In this document: positions 36,376-44,813 of the stretch, piece by piece | How the letters are laid out: every line of letters begins with the position of its first letter | How positions within the stretch are numbered: the stretch's first letter is position 1 | Assembly (NCBI RefSeq): GCF_014652235.1 | Contig: NZ_BMYK01000035.1 | Location: 1-54,483 of the forward strand | Origin: Pseudorhodoferax aquiterrae | GTDB lineage: Bacteria; Pseudomonadota; Gammaproteobacteria; Burkholderiales; Burkholderiaceae_C | Reading direction: 5' to 3' | DNA length: 54,483 nt | Notes under the pieces: model-generated | What the model was told of the DNA's origin: nothing | Database searches by the model: none | What the model saw: the letters and a program-made list of their open reading frames with translations, nothing else | Made by a program: the position numbers and the translations under genes

Positions 36376-37230
36376 ATGAGCACCCCCATCCGCACCGTCG
36401 GCATCATCGGCGCCGGCACCATGGGCAACGGCATCGCCCAGGCCTGCGCGACCAGCGGCATCGACGTCGTCATGGTCGACATCTCCGACGCCGCCGTGCA
36501 AAAGGGTCTGGCCACCGTGGCCGGCAGCCTGGACCGGCTCATCAAGAAGGACAAGGCCACCGAGGCCGACAAGAGCGCCGCGCTGGCCCGCATCAAGACC
36601 AGCACCGACTACGCCGACCTGGCTGCCGCGCAGCTCGTGATCGAGGCCGCCACCGAGAACTACGAGCTCAAGCTCAAGATCCTGAAGCAGGCCGAAGCCG
36701 TGTTGCCGCCCGAGACGCTGATCGCATCGAACACCTCGTCGATCAGCATCACCAAGATGGCGGCCGCCACCAGCCGGCCCGAGAAGTTCATCGGCATGCA
36801 CTTCTTCAACCCCGTGCCCATGATGGCGCTGGTGGAGATCATCCGCGGCCTGCAGACCAGCGACGAGACCCATGCCGCCGTGCACGCGCTGGCGCTGGCG
36901 CTGGGCAAGTCGCCCATCACCGTGAAGAACGCGCCGGGCTTCGTTGTCAACCGCATCCTGGTGCCCATGATCAACGAGGCCTTCTTCGTGCTGGCCGAGG
37001 GCCTGGCCACGGCCGAGGACATCGACGCCGGCATGAAGCTGGGCTGCAACCAGCCCATCGGCCCGCTGGCGCTGGCCGACATGATCGGCCTGGACGTGTG
37101 TTTGGCCGTCATGAACGTCTACCTGGAAGAGTACGGCGACAGCAAGTACCGCCCCTGCCCGCTGCTCAAGGAAATGGTGGCCGCCGGCCGCCTGGGCCGC
37201 AAGACGGGTCGCGGCGTTTACACGTATTGA
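36376..37230 (+). CDS. 3-hydroxybutyryl-CoA dehydrogenase
   Basis: This 284-residue cytosolic NAD enzyme oxidises 3-hydroxyacyl-CoA or works in reverse. It has the N-terminal NAD motif GIIGAGTMGNGIAQA, the catalytic His in GMHFFNPVPMMALVEI, the ETSSIS-like SNTSSISIT segment and the C-terminal dimer domain (NRILVPMINEAFFVLAEG). The size matches the Hbd/PaaH/FadB2 single-domain group. AGGAG precedes ATG 36376; upstream in-frame sequence is not family-like. A crotonase gene follows 41 bases later. Confidence 0.93.
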   Translation: MSTPIRTVGIIGAGTMGNGIAQACATSGIDVVMVDISDAAVQKGLATVAGSLDRLIKKDKATEADKSAALARIKTSTDYADLAAAQLVIEAATENYELKLKILKQAEAVLPPETLIASNTSSISITKMAAATSRPEKFIGMHFFNPVPMMALVEIIRGLQTSDETHAAVHALALALGKSPITVKNAPGFVVNRILVPMINEAFFVLAEGLATAEDIDAGMKLGCNQPIGPLALADMIGLDVCLAVMNVYLEEYGDSKYRPCPLLKEMVAAGRLGRKTGRGVYTY

Positions 37231-37271
37231 GGCCCTGGCGGCCCAGAATGGGGGACCCTAGGAGGACCCCC

Positions 37272-38081
37272 ATGACGGAGACAAGCACCCCGGCCGAAGG
37301 CCGCATCGTGACCGAGCAGCGCGGCCACATCCTGCTGATCGGCATCGACCGCCCGGCCAAGCGCAACGGCTTCACGCCGGCCATGCAGCACCAGCTGGCA
37401 CTGGCCTACACGCGGCTGGACGACGACCCGGCGCTGCGCGTGGGCGTGCTGCACGCGCTGGGCGACCACTTCACGGCCGGACTGGACCTGCCCAGCTTCG
37501 CGCCGCTGATGCAGCGCGGCGAGAAGGCCATTCCCGACGGCCTGGTGGACCCGACCGATCTGGGCATGCCGCAGTACCGCCGCCGCACCAAGCCCATGGT
37601 GGTGGCGGTGCAGGGCATCACCTACACGCTGGGCATCGAGCTCATGCTGGCGGCCGACATCGTGGTCGCGGCGAACGACTGCCGCTTCTCGCAGCTGGAG
37701 GTGCAGCGCGGCATCATGGCCACGGGCGGCGCCACGCTGCGCATGGCCGAACGCGCCGGCAGCGGCAATGCGCTGCTGCACCTGCTGACGGCCGACGTGT
37801 TCGATGCGGCCGAAGCGCTGCGGCTGAACTTCGTGCAGAAGGTGGTGCCGGCAGGCCAGCAGCTCGAGGAAGCGCTGCGCGTCGCCGAGGCCATCGCGGC
37901 GCAGGCGCCGCTCGCGGTGGTGGCCACGCGGCTGTCGGTGCGCAAGACCGTGGAAGAGGGCGTGGCGGCGGCCGTGGGCGAGTTCATCGAAGTCCAGAAA
38001 CGCCTGGCCAACAGCGCCGATGCGGCCGAGGGCGTGCGCGCCTTCGTGGAGCGGCGCCAGGCGCGGTTCAGCGGGAAATAA
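37272..38081 (+). CDS. enoyl-CoA hydratase/isomerase (crotonase) family protein
   Basis: The 269-residue crotonase-fold protein has the oxyanion-hole region (VAVQGITYTLGIELMLAADIVVAA) and one of the two hydratase glutamates (FSQLEVQRG). The second, usually in the GKSLAMEM-type helix, is replaced by Leu in GSGNALLHLL, so it is probably not a plain enoyl-CoA hydratase; isomerase, hydrolase or other crotonase chemistry is possible. AGGAGGA lies 5 bases before ATG 37272. It follows the dehydrogenase gene in an apparent two-gene operon. Confidence 0.87.
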   Translation: MTETSTPAEGRIVTEQRGHILLIGIDRPAKRNGFTPAMQHQLALAYTRLDDDPALRVGVLHALGDHFTAGLDLPSFAPLMQRGEKAIPDGLVDPTDLGMPQYRRRTKPMVVAVQGITYTLGIELMLAADIVVAANDCRFSQLEVQRGIMATGGATLRMAERAGSGNALLHLLTADVFDAAEALRLNFVQKVVPAGQQLEEALRVAEAIAAQAPLAVVATRLSVRKTVEEGVAAAVGEFIEVQKRLANSADAAEGVRAFVERRQARFSGK

Positions 38082-38090
38082 TCCTCCGGA

Positions 38091-38137
38091 ACAAACTCTG
38101 GTTGACAAACTCTCAGAATAACTAGAATTCGTCAACC
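38091..38137. promoter_or_regulatory. candidate promoter/operator of the XRE-ImmA gene
   Basis: The 66-base gap upstream of the XRE-ImmA gene is AT-rich compared with its surroundings. It holds a direct repeat ACAAACTCT (38091-38099 and 38105-38113, period 14), a -35-like TTGACA (38102-38107), a -10-like TAGAAT (38123-38128) at a short 15-bp spacing, and an inverted repeat GGTTGAC/GTCAACC (38100-38106 and 38131-38137) enclosing both. This layout suggests autoregulation by the HTH protein. The role is inferred. Confidence 0.5.
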
Positions 38138-38147
38138 GGAGGCCACC

Positions 38148-39191
38148 ATGATCCATGACCGCATGCGACGCGCCCGCGTCTTGCGGGGGCTCAGTCTGGA
38201 AGCGCTCGCTCAGCGGCTGGGCGACATCAGCAAGCAGGCGCTGAACAAGTTCGAGAAAGGCGAATCCGTTCCCAACTCGACCCGCGTGCTGCAACTCGCC
38301 CAGGCGCTGGGCGTCAAACCCGAGTACTTCTTCCGCTCCGACACGGTGGCGTTGGCGCCGCTCGAGTTCCGCAAGCTAGCCAAGATGCCGAAGTACCGGC
38401 AGGAGCAGGTCGAGGAGCAGATGCGCGATCACTTGGAGCGCTACATCGCATTGGAACGCTGCTTCGATGCCGCCGACCTGCAGGCGCGGCCCGCCCCTGC
38501 ACAGTCCATCCCTGTGGCCAGCGTCGCAGAAGCCGAGACTGCCGCGCAGCAGTTGCGTGAGCAATGGGCCATTGGCGGTGATGCCATCGCCAATCTGACC
38601 CAGTTGCTCGAAGAGCACGGCATCAAGGTGGCATTGCTCGACGGCCCCACCGATTTCGACGGCGCCTGTGCAGCCACGCAGGACGGCCAGCATGTGCTGA
38701 TCGCCTTGAACGCAACGCGGCCCGGCGAACGCATGCGCTTCACGGCGGCACACGAACTCGGACATTGGATCATGGCGCTACCGCAAGACATGCCCGAGAG
38801 GACCCGGGAATCGTGCTGCCACCGCTTTGCCGGCGCCTTCCTCTATCCAGAGGAACAGGTTCTGCGCGACTTCGGCACCCACCGCCGCTCGCGCGTTCAT
38901 CCGGTCGAGCTGCTCAACGCCAAGCGGCGCTACGGCATCTCGATGCAACTCGCGCTGCGCCGGCTCAAGGACCTCGATCTGGTTGGCGAGCAGACCTACA
39001 CGGCGAGTTGCATCCAGTTCGGCCGCGAAGGCTGGCGCACGTCAGAGCCCGAGCCTCTGCTCGCCGAGCAGCCGCGCCGCTTTGAGTCCTTGGTGTTTTG
39101 GGGGTTGGCTGAGGATCTGTTCAGTCCATCGCGGGCGGCGGAGTTCCTGCAACGGCGCATCGACCAGCTGGAACCGTCATTGCACGCATAG
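38148..39191 (+). CDS. XRE-family HTH fused to ImmA/IrrE metallopeptidase
   Basis: The 347-residue protein has an N-terminal XRE helix-turn-helix (residues 5-60, GLSLEALAQRLGDISKQALNKFEKG) and a C-terminal COG2856 zinc peptidase with HELGH at 202-206 (His202, Glu203, His206) in FTAAHELGHWIM. Proteins of this architecture act as proteolytic regulators or antitoxins, cleaving or binding repressors and toxins. It is followed 12 bases later by a PIN-domain gene, so a toxin-antitoxin or abortive-infection type pair is likely. CGGAGG precedes the ATG by 7 bases. Confidence 0.9.
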   Translation: MIHDRMRRARVLRGLSLEALAQRLGDISKQALNKFEKGESVPNSTRVLQLAQALGVKPEYFFRSDTVALAPLEFRKLAKMPKYRQEQVEEQMRDHLERYIALERCFDAADLQARPAPAQSIPVASVAEAETAAQQLREQWAIGGDAIANLTQLLEEHGIKVALLDGPTDFDGACAATQDGQHVLIALNATRPGERMRFTAAHELGHWIMALPQDMPERTRESCCHRFAGAFLYPEEQVLRDFGTHRRSRVHPVELLNAKRRYGISMQLALRRLKDLDLVGEQTYTASCIQFGREGWRTSEPEPLLAEQPRRFESLVFWGLAEDLFSPSRAAEFLQRRIDQLEPSLHA

Positions 39192-39203
39192 GGCACAGCA
39201 GGC

Positions 39204-39692
39204 ATGGGCCGCGTCTACGTCAGCGACACCAACATCTGGATCGACTTTCGCCACGCGGGTTTGCTGGAGCAGCTGTTCCAGTTGCCGTTTCGCTTGTGCA
39301 GCACCGACTTCGTGCTGCAGGAACTGCACGACATCGAGCACGAGGTGCTGATTGGCCATGGCTTGCTGGTGGAAACGATGGATGGTCCAGCCGTGCAGCG
39401 CCTGTTCGGTTTGATGGCACAACACAACAACAGCTCGCTGGCGGACGTGTCCTGCTATTTGCTGGCACAGGACACAGGTAGACCCTTGTTGACCGGTGAT
39501 GGGCGCCTGCGCAAGCAGGCCATGCGGGATGGCCTGCAGGTGTTTGGCACCCTGTGGCTCCTGGATCAGCTTGTCGCCCACGCCGTCGTCAGCCCTGCGC
39601 GGGCCAGCGAGGGATTGCAGGCCATGCTGGCCCACGGAGCGCGGCTGCCGAGCGCAGACTGTCAGCAGCGGATCCGTACGTGGGATGACTGA
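39204..39692 (+). CDS. PIN-like nuclease, partner of XRE-ImmA
   Basis: The 162-residue protein begins VYVSDTNIWIDF and shows the four acidic PIN residues: Asp8, Glu40 (VLQEL), Asp81 (SLADVSCY) and Asp99 (LLTGDGRL). It should be an RNase, possibly the toxic component of the pair with the upstream HTH-peptidase. The C-terminal extension after residue 130 has no recognised motif. The gene pair is compact and flanked by metabolic genes, as mobile defence or TA modules often are, but I see no integrase or repeats. Confidence 0.83.
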   Translation: MGRVYVSDTNIWIDFRHAGLLEQLFQLPFRLCSTDFVLQELHDIEHEVLIGHGLLVETMDGPAVQRLFGLMAQHNNSSLADVSCYLLAQDTGRPLLTGDGRLRKQAMRDGLQVFGTLWLLDQLVAHAVVSPARASEGLQAMLAHGARLPSADCQQRIRTWDD

Positions 39693-39733
39693 ACCGCTGC
39701 ACGGCGAACTGGGCGAGCGGCAGCCCGTCGCGT

Positions 39734-40288
39734 TCAAGGCGGCAGCCGCCCCACAACCACAAGCCCGCCCCCGGGCGCAGCCCGCACCACGATGCCTTCG
39801 CCCGAGGCCGGGAAGATCCCGGTCAGCGCCGTGATGTTGACCTGGTGCGTGACCACCACCAGCACACCCGGGCCGCGCCAGGCCGCCAGCACGGCGCGTG
39901 CGGCCGCGGTCTGGCGCTCGGACTGGGCCGCATCCTCGTTGAAGAAGGAGTTGAAAGCTGGCGCCTCCTGCACGCGGCCTGGGAAGGCGAGTTCGGCCGT
40001 GTCGCGCGTGCGGCACCACTGGCTGCTCAGCACCTGGCCCACGGCGATGCCACGGGCGCGAAAACGGGCACCGAGTTCCTGCGCCTGGGCGCGGCCGCGC
40101 GCGCTGAGGTTGCGTTGCGTGCCGCAGTCGCCGAGCCGGAACTGCGACGGGTCGCCGGTGCCCGGCGCGTCCGCATGGCGAAACAGCACGATGCCGTCCG
40201 GAGCCAGTGCAGGCCAGGCTTGCGCCAGCGCCGGCAGGCCCGTGATGGCCAGCGCGGCGCCGATGGCGGTGAGATGTCGTCGGTGCAT
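39734..40288 (-). CDS. exported histidine phosphatase family protein
   Basis: The 184-residue protein has a signal peptide (cleavage near ALAQA, residue 24) and a histidine-phosphatase core: the phospho-acceptor His38 in VLFRHADAPG, a second Arg/Cys region SSQWCRTRDTAELAF, and the second catalytic His in VVVTHQVN. It is most like short SixA/Ais-type periplasmic members. ATG 40303 (MGRAAMHRR) is an alternative start. Its substrate is unknown. The 122-base region upstream (40289-40410) separates it divergently from the PEP-mutase-family gene. Confidence 0.85.
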   Translation of the reverse strand: MHRRHLTAIGAALAITGLPALAQAWPALAPDGIVLFRHADAPGTGDPSQFRLGDCGTQRNLSARGRAQAQELGARFRARGIAVGQVLSSQWCRTRDTAELAFPGRVQEAPAFNSFFNEDAAQSERQTAAARAVLAAWRGPGVLVVVTHQVNITALTGIFPASGEGIVVRAAPGGGLVVVGRLPP

Positions 40289-40410
40289 GGCAGCCCTTCC
40301 CATCAAACGACCCAGGCCGGGCCGCGTTCTGCGACCATAGCCGCGCCACGCCAGCCGGCCCGCAAATCCCTGCGCCGCGCCGGCCCACACAGGCCCCAGG
40401 AGACCGTTCC

Positions 40411-41235
40411 ATGCCCCGCAGCACCGCCGAGAAACGCGCCGCCTTCCACGCCCTGCACCGCCAGGGTTGTTTCGTGATTCCCAACCCCTGGGACCGCGGC
40501 AGTGCGCGCTACCTCGAAAGCCTGGGCTTCCAGGCCCTGGCCACCACGAGTTCGGGCCACGCCTGGTCGCAGGCCCGAGCCGACGGCGCCATGCCGCGCG
40601 ACGCCGTGCTCGCCCACCTGCGCGAGATCGTGGCGGCCACCGAGCTGCCCGTGAACGCCGACTTCGAGGACGGCTACGGCGACACACCGCAGCAAGTGGC
40701 CGAGAGCGTGCGCCTGGCCGTGGCCACCGGCGTGGCCGGCCTGTCGATCGAGGACGGGACGGGCGACGCGGCCGACCCGCAGTACCCGCTGGACGTGGCC
40801 GTCGCGCGCCTCGCCGCCGCACGCGCGGCCATCGATGCGGCAGGCGGCGACTCGCTGCTGGTCGGCCGGGCCGAGAACTTCATCGTCGGACGGCCCGACC
40901 TGGACGACACGCTGGCCCGGCTGCGCGCCTATGCCGCGGCCGGCGCCGACTGCCTGTACGCGCCGGGCATCCGCACGCGCGAGCAGATCGCCGCGGTCGT
41001 CGCCGCGGTGGCGCCCAAGCCGGTCAACCTGCTCGTGGGCGGCGCCTCGGATCTCACCATGGCCGAGATCGCCGCGCTGGGCGTGCGCCGCGTCAGCGTG
41101 GGCGGCGGGCTGGCGCGCGCGGCCTGGGGCGGCTTCACGCGCGCCGCCAAGGATCTGGCGCAGCATGGCCGCTTCGACGGCTTCGCGGGCGCTGCCACGG
41201 GCGCCGAGCTGAACGGGCTGTTCGCTCCCGGCTAG
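40411..41235 (+). CDS. isocitrate lyase/PEP mutase family protein
   Basis: This 274-residue TIM-barrel protein has the family's catalytic surface: NPWDRGSARYLESLGF, ATTSSGHAW, the metal-binding NADFEDGYG, and GLSIEDGTGD. The KKCGH catalytic motif of isocitrate lyase is absent, so it belongs to the uncharacterised 'PEP mutase-like' branch that includes oxaloacetate decarboxylases and other C-C or P-C lyases. AGGAGA precedes the ATG. The next gene follows after 78 bases. Confidence 0.87.
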   Translation: MPRSTAEKRAAFHALHRQGCFVIPNPWDRGSARYLESLGFQALATTSSGHAWSQARADGAMPRDAVLAHLREIVAATELPVNADFEDGYGDTPQQVAESVRLAVATGVAGLSIEDGTGDAADPQYPLDVAVARLAAARAAIDAAGGDSLLVGRAENFIVGRPDLDDTLARLRAYAAAGADCLYAPGIRTREQIAAVVAAVAPKPVNLLVGGASDLTMAEIAALGVRRVSVGGGLARAAWGGFTRAAKDLAQHGRFDGFAGAATGAELNGLFAPG

Positions 41236-41313
41236 GAGCGGGGCCGGATTTGTGCCGCCCACGCTCCTGGGCCCCGTTACGATGCGCCGCTCGATCCCCA
41301 AGGAATCCGTACG

Positions 41314-42090
41314 ATGCGCAAGACCCTGACCCTCGCCGCCGCGGCCGTGCTGGCCGCCTCCACCCTTCTCAGTGCCGCCCAGGCCGGCCCGCGGCTGGAC
41401 AAGATCATGGAGAGCAAGACCCTGCGCGTGGGCACGCCGGGCGACTACCGCCCCTTCGCGATCAAGACCGACAGCGGCTACAGCGGCCACGACATCGACC
41501 TCATCGAGGCCATGGCCAGGGAGCTCGGTGCCAAGGTCGAGTACGTGCCGACCAGCTGGCCCAATCTGATGAAGGACATCCAGGCCGACAAGTTCGACGT
41601 GGCCGTGGGCGGCATCACGCGCAACGTGGCGCGGCTGCGCCAGGTCGAGATGCTGCCGGGCTATGCGCCCTTCGGCAAGGTGGCGCTGGTGCGCGCGGCC
41701 GACAAGGACAGGTTCCGCACGCGCGAGAGCCTGAACCAGCCCGGCGTGCGCGTGATCAAGAACCCGGGCGGCACCAACGAGGCCTATGTGCTGCAGAACC
41801 TCACGGCGGCCCAGGTCAGCACGCACGACAAGAACGCCGAGATTCCGGGCCTGATCGCCGAAGGCAAGGGCGACGTGATGATCACCGAGACCTACGAAGC
41901 GCTGCACTACGCGCGCACCGATCCGCGCCTGCACGCGGCCTTCATCGACGCGCCGCTGACGCCCGTGAACACGCTGGGCTTCATGGCACCGACGGACGAT
42001 GCCGACTACCTGCGCGTGCTGCGCTTTGCCTGGGAGCTCGTGGACAGCCGCGGCGGCGTGCGCGAAGCCGCGGCCAAGTGGCTCCGATGA
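41314..42090 (+). CDS. periplasmic PheC-like/amino-acid-binding protein
   Basis: The 258-residue protein has a signal peptide (to about AQA, residue 24) and a type-II periplasmic-binding fold: LRVGTPGDYRPFAIKT, GHDIDLIEAMARELGAK, VEYVPTSWPNLMKDIQADKFDVAVGGIT and NPGGTNEAY. These segments resemble periplasmic cyclohexadienyl dehydratase (PheC), which uses a binding-protein fold to decarboxylate prephenate or dehydrate arogenate, as well as polar amino-acid ABC receptors. No permease gene is adjacent, which favours the enzymatic reading, but I cannot decide. It overlaps the flavin reductase start by 4 bases (ATGA). Confidence 0.82.
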   Translation: MRKTLTLAAAAVLAASTLLSAAQAGPRLDKIMESKTLRVGTPGDYRPFAIKTDSGYSGHDIDLIEAMARELGAKVEYVPTSWPNLMKDIQADKFDVAVGGITRNVARLRQVEMLPGYAPFGKVALVRAADKDRFRTRESLNQPGVRVIKNPGGTNEAYVLQNLTAAQVSTHDKNAEIPGLIAEGKGDVMITETYEALHYARTDPRLHAAFIDAPLTPVNTLGFMAPTDDADYLRVLRFAWELVDSRGGVREAAAKWLR

Positions 42091-42656
42091 AGCCGGTCGC
42101 GCTGCACCACGCCAGCCGCCTGATCAACCACGGGCCCACGGTCCTCGTGACCAGCGCGCACGCCGGGCGCCGCAACGTGATGGCCGCGGCCTGGTCCATG
42201 CCCGTGGAACTCACGCCGCCGCGCATCGCGGTGGTGATCGACAAGAGCACCTTCACGCGCGAGCTGGTCATGGCCAGCGGCGCGTTCGCGCTGTGCATCC
42301 CGGGCGCAGCGCTGGCCGACCTGGTCTACGCCGTGGGCAGCACGAGCGGGCGCGCGGGCGACAAGTTCGCGCGCCATGGCATCGCGGCCGGCAGCGGCCC
42401 GGTGCTGGGCATGCCGGTGCTGGAGCAGGGCTGCGTCGGCTGGCTCGAATGCCGGCTGATCCCCGAGCGCCACACCGAAGAAGCCTACGACACCTGCTTC
42501 GGCGAGGTGGTGGCCGCCGCAGCCGATCCGCGCGTGTTCGCCGACGGGCATTGGTCGTTCCGCGGCGACAACGCCGACCTGCAGACCCTGCACCACCTGG
42601 GTGCCGGGCTGTTCGCGCGCGCCGCGGGCACGGTGCAGGCGCGGGCGCCGCTCTGA
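42087..42656 (+). CDS. flavin reductase-like (flavoredoxin) family protein
   Basis: The 189-residue protein matches the FMN-binding split-barrel flavin reductase family: ASRLINHGPTVLVTSAHAGRRNVMAAAWSMPVELTPPRIAVVID, KSTFTRELVMASGAFALCIPG and AGDKFARHGI. It should bind FMN and pass electrons from NAD(P)H to flavin or another acceptor. It is translationally coupled to the upstream PheC-like gene through ATGA and ends 5 bases from the convergent response regulator gene. Confidence 0.87.
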   Translation: MKPVALHHASRLINHGPTVLVTSAHAGRRNVMAAAWSMPVELTPPRIAVVIDKSTFTRELVMASGAFALCIPGAALADLVYAVGSTSGRAGDKFARHGIAAGSGPVLGMPVLEQGCVGWLECRLIPERHTEEAYDTCFGEVVAAAADPRVFADGHWSFRGDNADLQTLHHLGAGLFARAAGTVQARAPL

Positions 42657-42661
42657 GGCGC

Positions 42662-43639
42662 TCAGCCGGCCCGCTCGATGCGCTCGATGGCCGCGGCCAT
42701 CCAGTCGCGCCGCAGGCTCTCGGGCGCCGGCAAGGCGCCCTGCACCACCAACCAGCGGCCTTCGCCCTGCGGCTGCAGCGTGGCGCTGCCCTCGGTCCAC
42801 AGCAGCCAGGCCAGCCAGGCGGTGCCGGCCGCGGTGACGGGCGCCGCTGTCGGCGCCTCCAGCGGCCAGACCAGCGCGGCACGGTCGCGCACGATGAGCT
42901 TGCCTTCGTGGATCTCCGAGGCACCGGCCAGCGCCTCGTCCAGCACCGCCAGCGGCGGACGCGCGCTGCCCTGGTCGGCGAACCAGCGGCCCCAGGCCGC
43001 CAGCTCGGTGCCGATGGCGATGCTGCGCGCGGTTTCGGCCTGCATCAGGTCGGCGTGGTCGGTGCTGTGCCAGTCGATCGCGGGCGGCCGGCAGCCCAGC
43101 ACCCTGGCCGACTGCAGGAACGCCTCGACGCGCGGCGCATGGTCGGGCCGCACGAAGCCGGCGCAGGCCACCACCAGCTGGGTCACGCGCTCGGCCAGCA
43201 GTTGCTGTTGCTGCACCATGAGCTTTTCGCGCAGCAGCATGTCGCGCTCGCTGCGCAGCGCGGCCAGCTCCAGCGCGTTCTTGAGGTCGGCGCGCAGGCT
43301 CTCCAGGTCCCAGGGCTTGGTGATGTAGCGGTAGATGTGGCCGGAGTTGATGGCCTCGATGGCCTCGCCCAGTTCCGAGTAGGCGGTGGTCAGCATGCGC
43401 ACGATGTTGGGATGGTTGTCGTGCGCGTAGCGCAGCAGCTCGTTGCCGTAGGCGCCGGGCATGCGCTGGTCGGACACCAGCACGGCGATTTCGTCCGCAT
43501 GCTCGGCCAGCATGGCCTTGCCGGCCTCGACCGAGGAGGCCGTGAGGACCGGGGCCAGCGGGGACACGAGGCGCTCGAAGTACTTCAGCGCCATGGTCTC
43601 GTCGTCCACGTACAGGATTTTCTGGGGTTGCTTGCTCAT
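42662..43639 (-). CDS. phcQ: PhcQ-like response regulator
   Basis: The 325-residue protein has an N-terminal receiver domain with the phospho-acceptor Asp57 (VLVSDQRMPG), acidic pair Asp12/Asp13 and the conserved Lys in YITKPWD. After a coiled-coil-like linker (residues about 120-150, rich in Gln and Leu) comes a C-terminal region of about 170 residues with no DNA-binding motif that I recognise. As the last gene of the phcBSRQ-like operon it fits PhcQ, which in Ralstonia relays the quorum signal towards PhcA. Its ATG overlaps the preceding stop by 4 bases. Confidence 0.83.
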   Translation of the reverse strand: MSKQPQKILYVDDETMALKYFERLVSPLAPVLTASSVEAGKAMLAEHADEIAVLVSDQRMPGAYGNELLRYAHDNHPNIVRMLTTAYSELGEAIEAINSGHIYRYITKPWDLESLRADLKNALELAALRSERDMLLREKLMVQQQQLLAERVTQLVVACAGFVRPDHAPRVEAFLQSARVLGCRPPAIDWHSTDHADLMQAETARSIAIGTELAAWGRWFADQGSARPPLAVLDEALAGASEIHEGKLIVRDRAALVWPLEAPTAAPVTAAGTAWLAWLLWTEGSATLQPQGEGRWLVVQGALPAPESLRRDWMAAAIERIERAG

Positions 43640-44802
43640 GTTCTGGCGTCCTCGGTGCTCGGGAAGGTCAGGGTGACGGTGCAGCCCTGTCCGGGTTCGG
43701 AGTGGATGGCGATGCCGCCGCCAACGGCCTGCACGACGCGTCGGCAGAACACCAGGCCCATGCCGTTGCCACCGCTGGCGGCGCGCGTGGTGAGCGGCTC
43801 CAGCGTCAGCCGCGCGAGGATGTCCGGCGCGATGCCGCAGCCGTTGTCGATGAAGCGGATCCAGGCATTGCGCGGCAGTTCCGCCGGCGCAGCCTGGCCG
43901 AACTCGATGCGCAGCCGCGGTCGGGCCACGCCGCGCATGGCGAGCAGCGCGTTCTTGGTCAAGGTGCACAGCACCAGGTACAGCAGGTCGCGCCGGCCGG
44001 GCAGGCGGAAGTCCCGCTGCGGGTCCAGCGCCACCCAATCGCGCTCCTCGCCCTCGAAGGGGTACTCGGTCAACAGCGCGCGGACCAGTGCGCCGGCGTA
44101 CAGCGGCGGCTCCACGGCGCCCGGCAGGGCGTCGCGTGCAGACTGCACGAAGCTGGCCACCAGCGACTGGCAGTACAGCGTGCGCCGTTCAGCCGAGTCG
44201 ATGGCGGCGATCACCTCGCCCGCACGGTGCTCGTCGAAGACCGCGCGGCCTTCGCCCGAGGCCTGGGCCTGGTAGCGGTCGCGCAGCGCCGCCATGTAGC
44301 CGCGCACCGTGCCCAGCGGGGTGTTGAGCTCGTGCGCCAGGAAGCCCAGCGTCTCGCGCATGGCCATGACGCGGCTCTCGTGCAGCGCGCGCTCGCGCGC
44401 GCGGTGGCCGTGCCAGGCCAGCGCCTCGCGCAGTGCCTGGCGCGTGGCGGCTTCCTCCAGCGGCTTCTGCAGGATGCGGAACACCCGCCCTTCGTTGACG
44501 GCGGAGATCGCGAGATCCGTGTCGGCGTAGGCGGTGCACAGCAAGGGCACCAGGTGCCGGTGCTGGCGCTGCAGCTCCTGCAACAGCTCCAGGCCGGTGC
44601 GCTGCGGCATGCGGTAGTCGGTGACGACCACGGCGACGCGGTGGCCGCTGCGGCCCAGCAGTTGCAGTGCCTCGTCGACGCTGGCCACGGTCTCGATGCG
44701 GAACTCGTTCTCGTAGGTGCGGTGGAACCACTTGCGCGCGAGCGCCTCGTCATCGACCACGAGGACGGTGTCTGCATCCGGTTCCATGGGCGCGGCGTGC
44801 AT
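43636..44802 (-). CDS. phcR: PhcR-like receiver-histidine kinase hybrid
   Basis: The 388-residue cytosolic protein has an unusual order: receiver first (phospho-acceptor Asp62 in VVTDYRMP, Lys in LQKPLEE), then a histidine kinase with H-box FLAHELNTPLGTVRGYM and an ATPase domain (N-box TLTKNALLAM, DNGCGIAPD, GNGMGLVFCRRVV). This is the architecture described for Ralstonia PhcR. ATG 44802 or 44787 could start it; 44802 leaves 11 bases after the upstream kinase gene. It would accept phosphate from the PhcS-like kinase and pass the signal on. Confidence 0.86.
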   Translation of the reverse strand: MHAAPMEPDADTVLVVDDEALARKWFHRTYENEFRIETVASVDEALQLLGRSGHRVAVVVTDYRMPQRTGLELLQELQRQHRHLVPLLCTAYADTDLAISAVNEGRVFRILQKPLEEAATRQALREALAWHGHRARERALHESRVMAMRETLGFLAHELNTPLGTVRGYMAALRDRYQAQASGEGRAVFDEHRAGEVIAAIDSAERRTLYCQSLVASFVQSARDALPGAVEPPLYAGALVRALLTEYPFEGEERDWVALDPQRDFRLPGRRDLLYLVLCTLTKNALLAMRGVARPRLRIEFGQAAPAELPRNAWIRFIDNGCGIAPDILARLTLEPLTTRAASGGNGMGLVFCRRVVQAVGGGIAIHSEPGQGCTVTLTFPSTEDART

Positions 44803-44813
44803 GGCGGGCGGTC

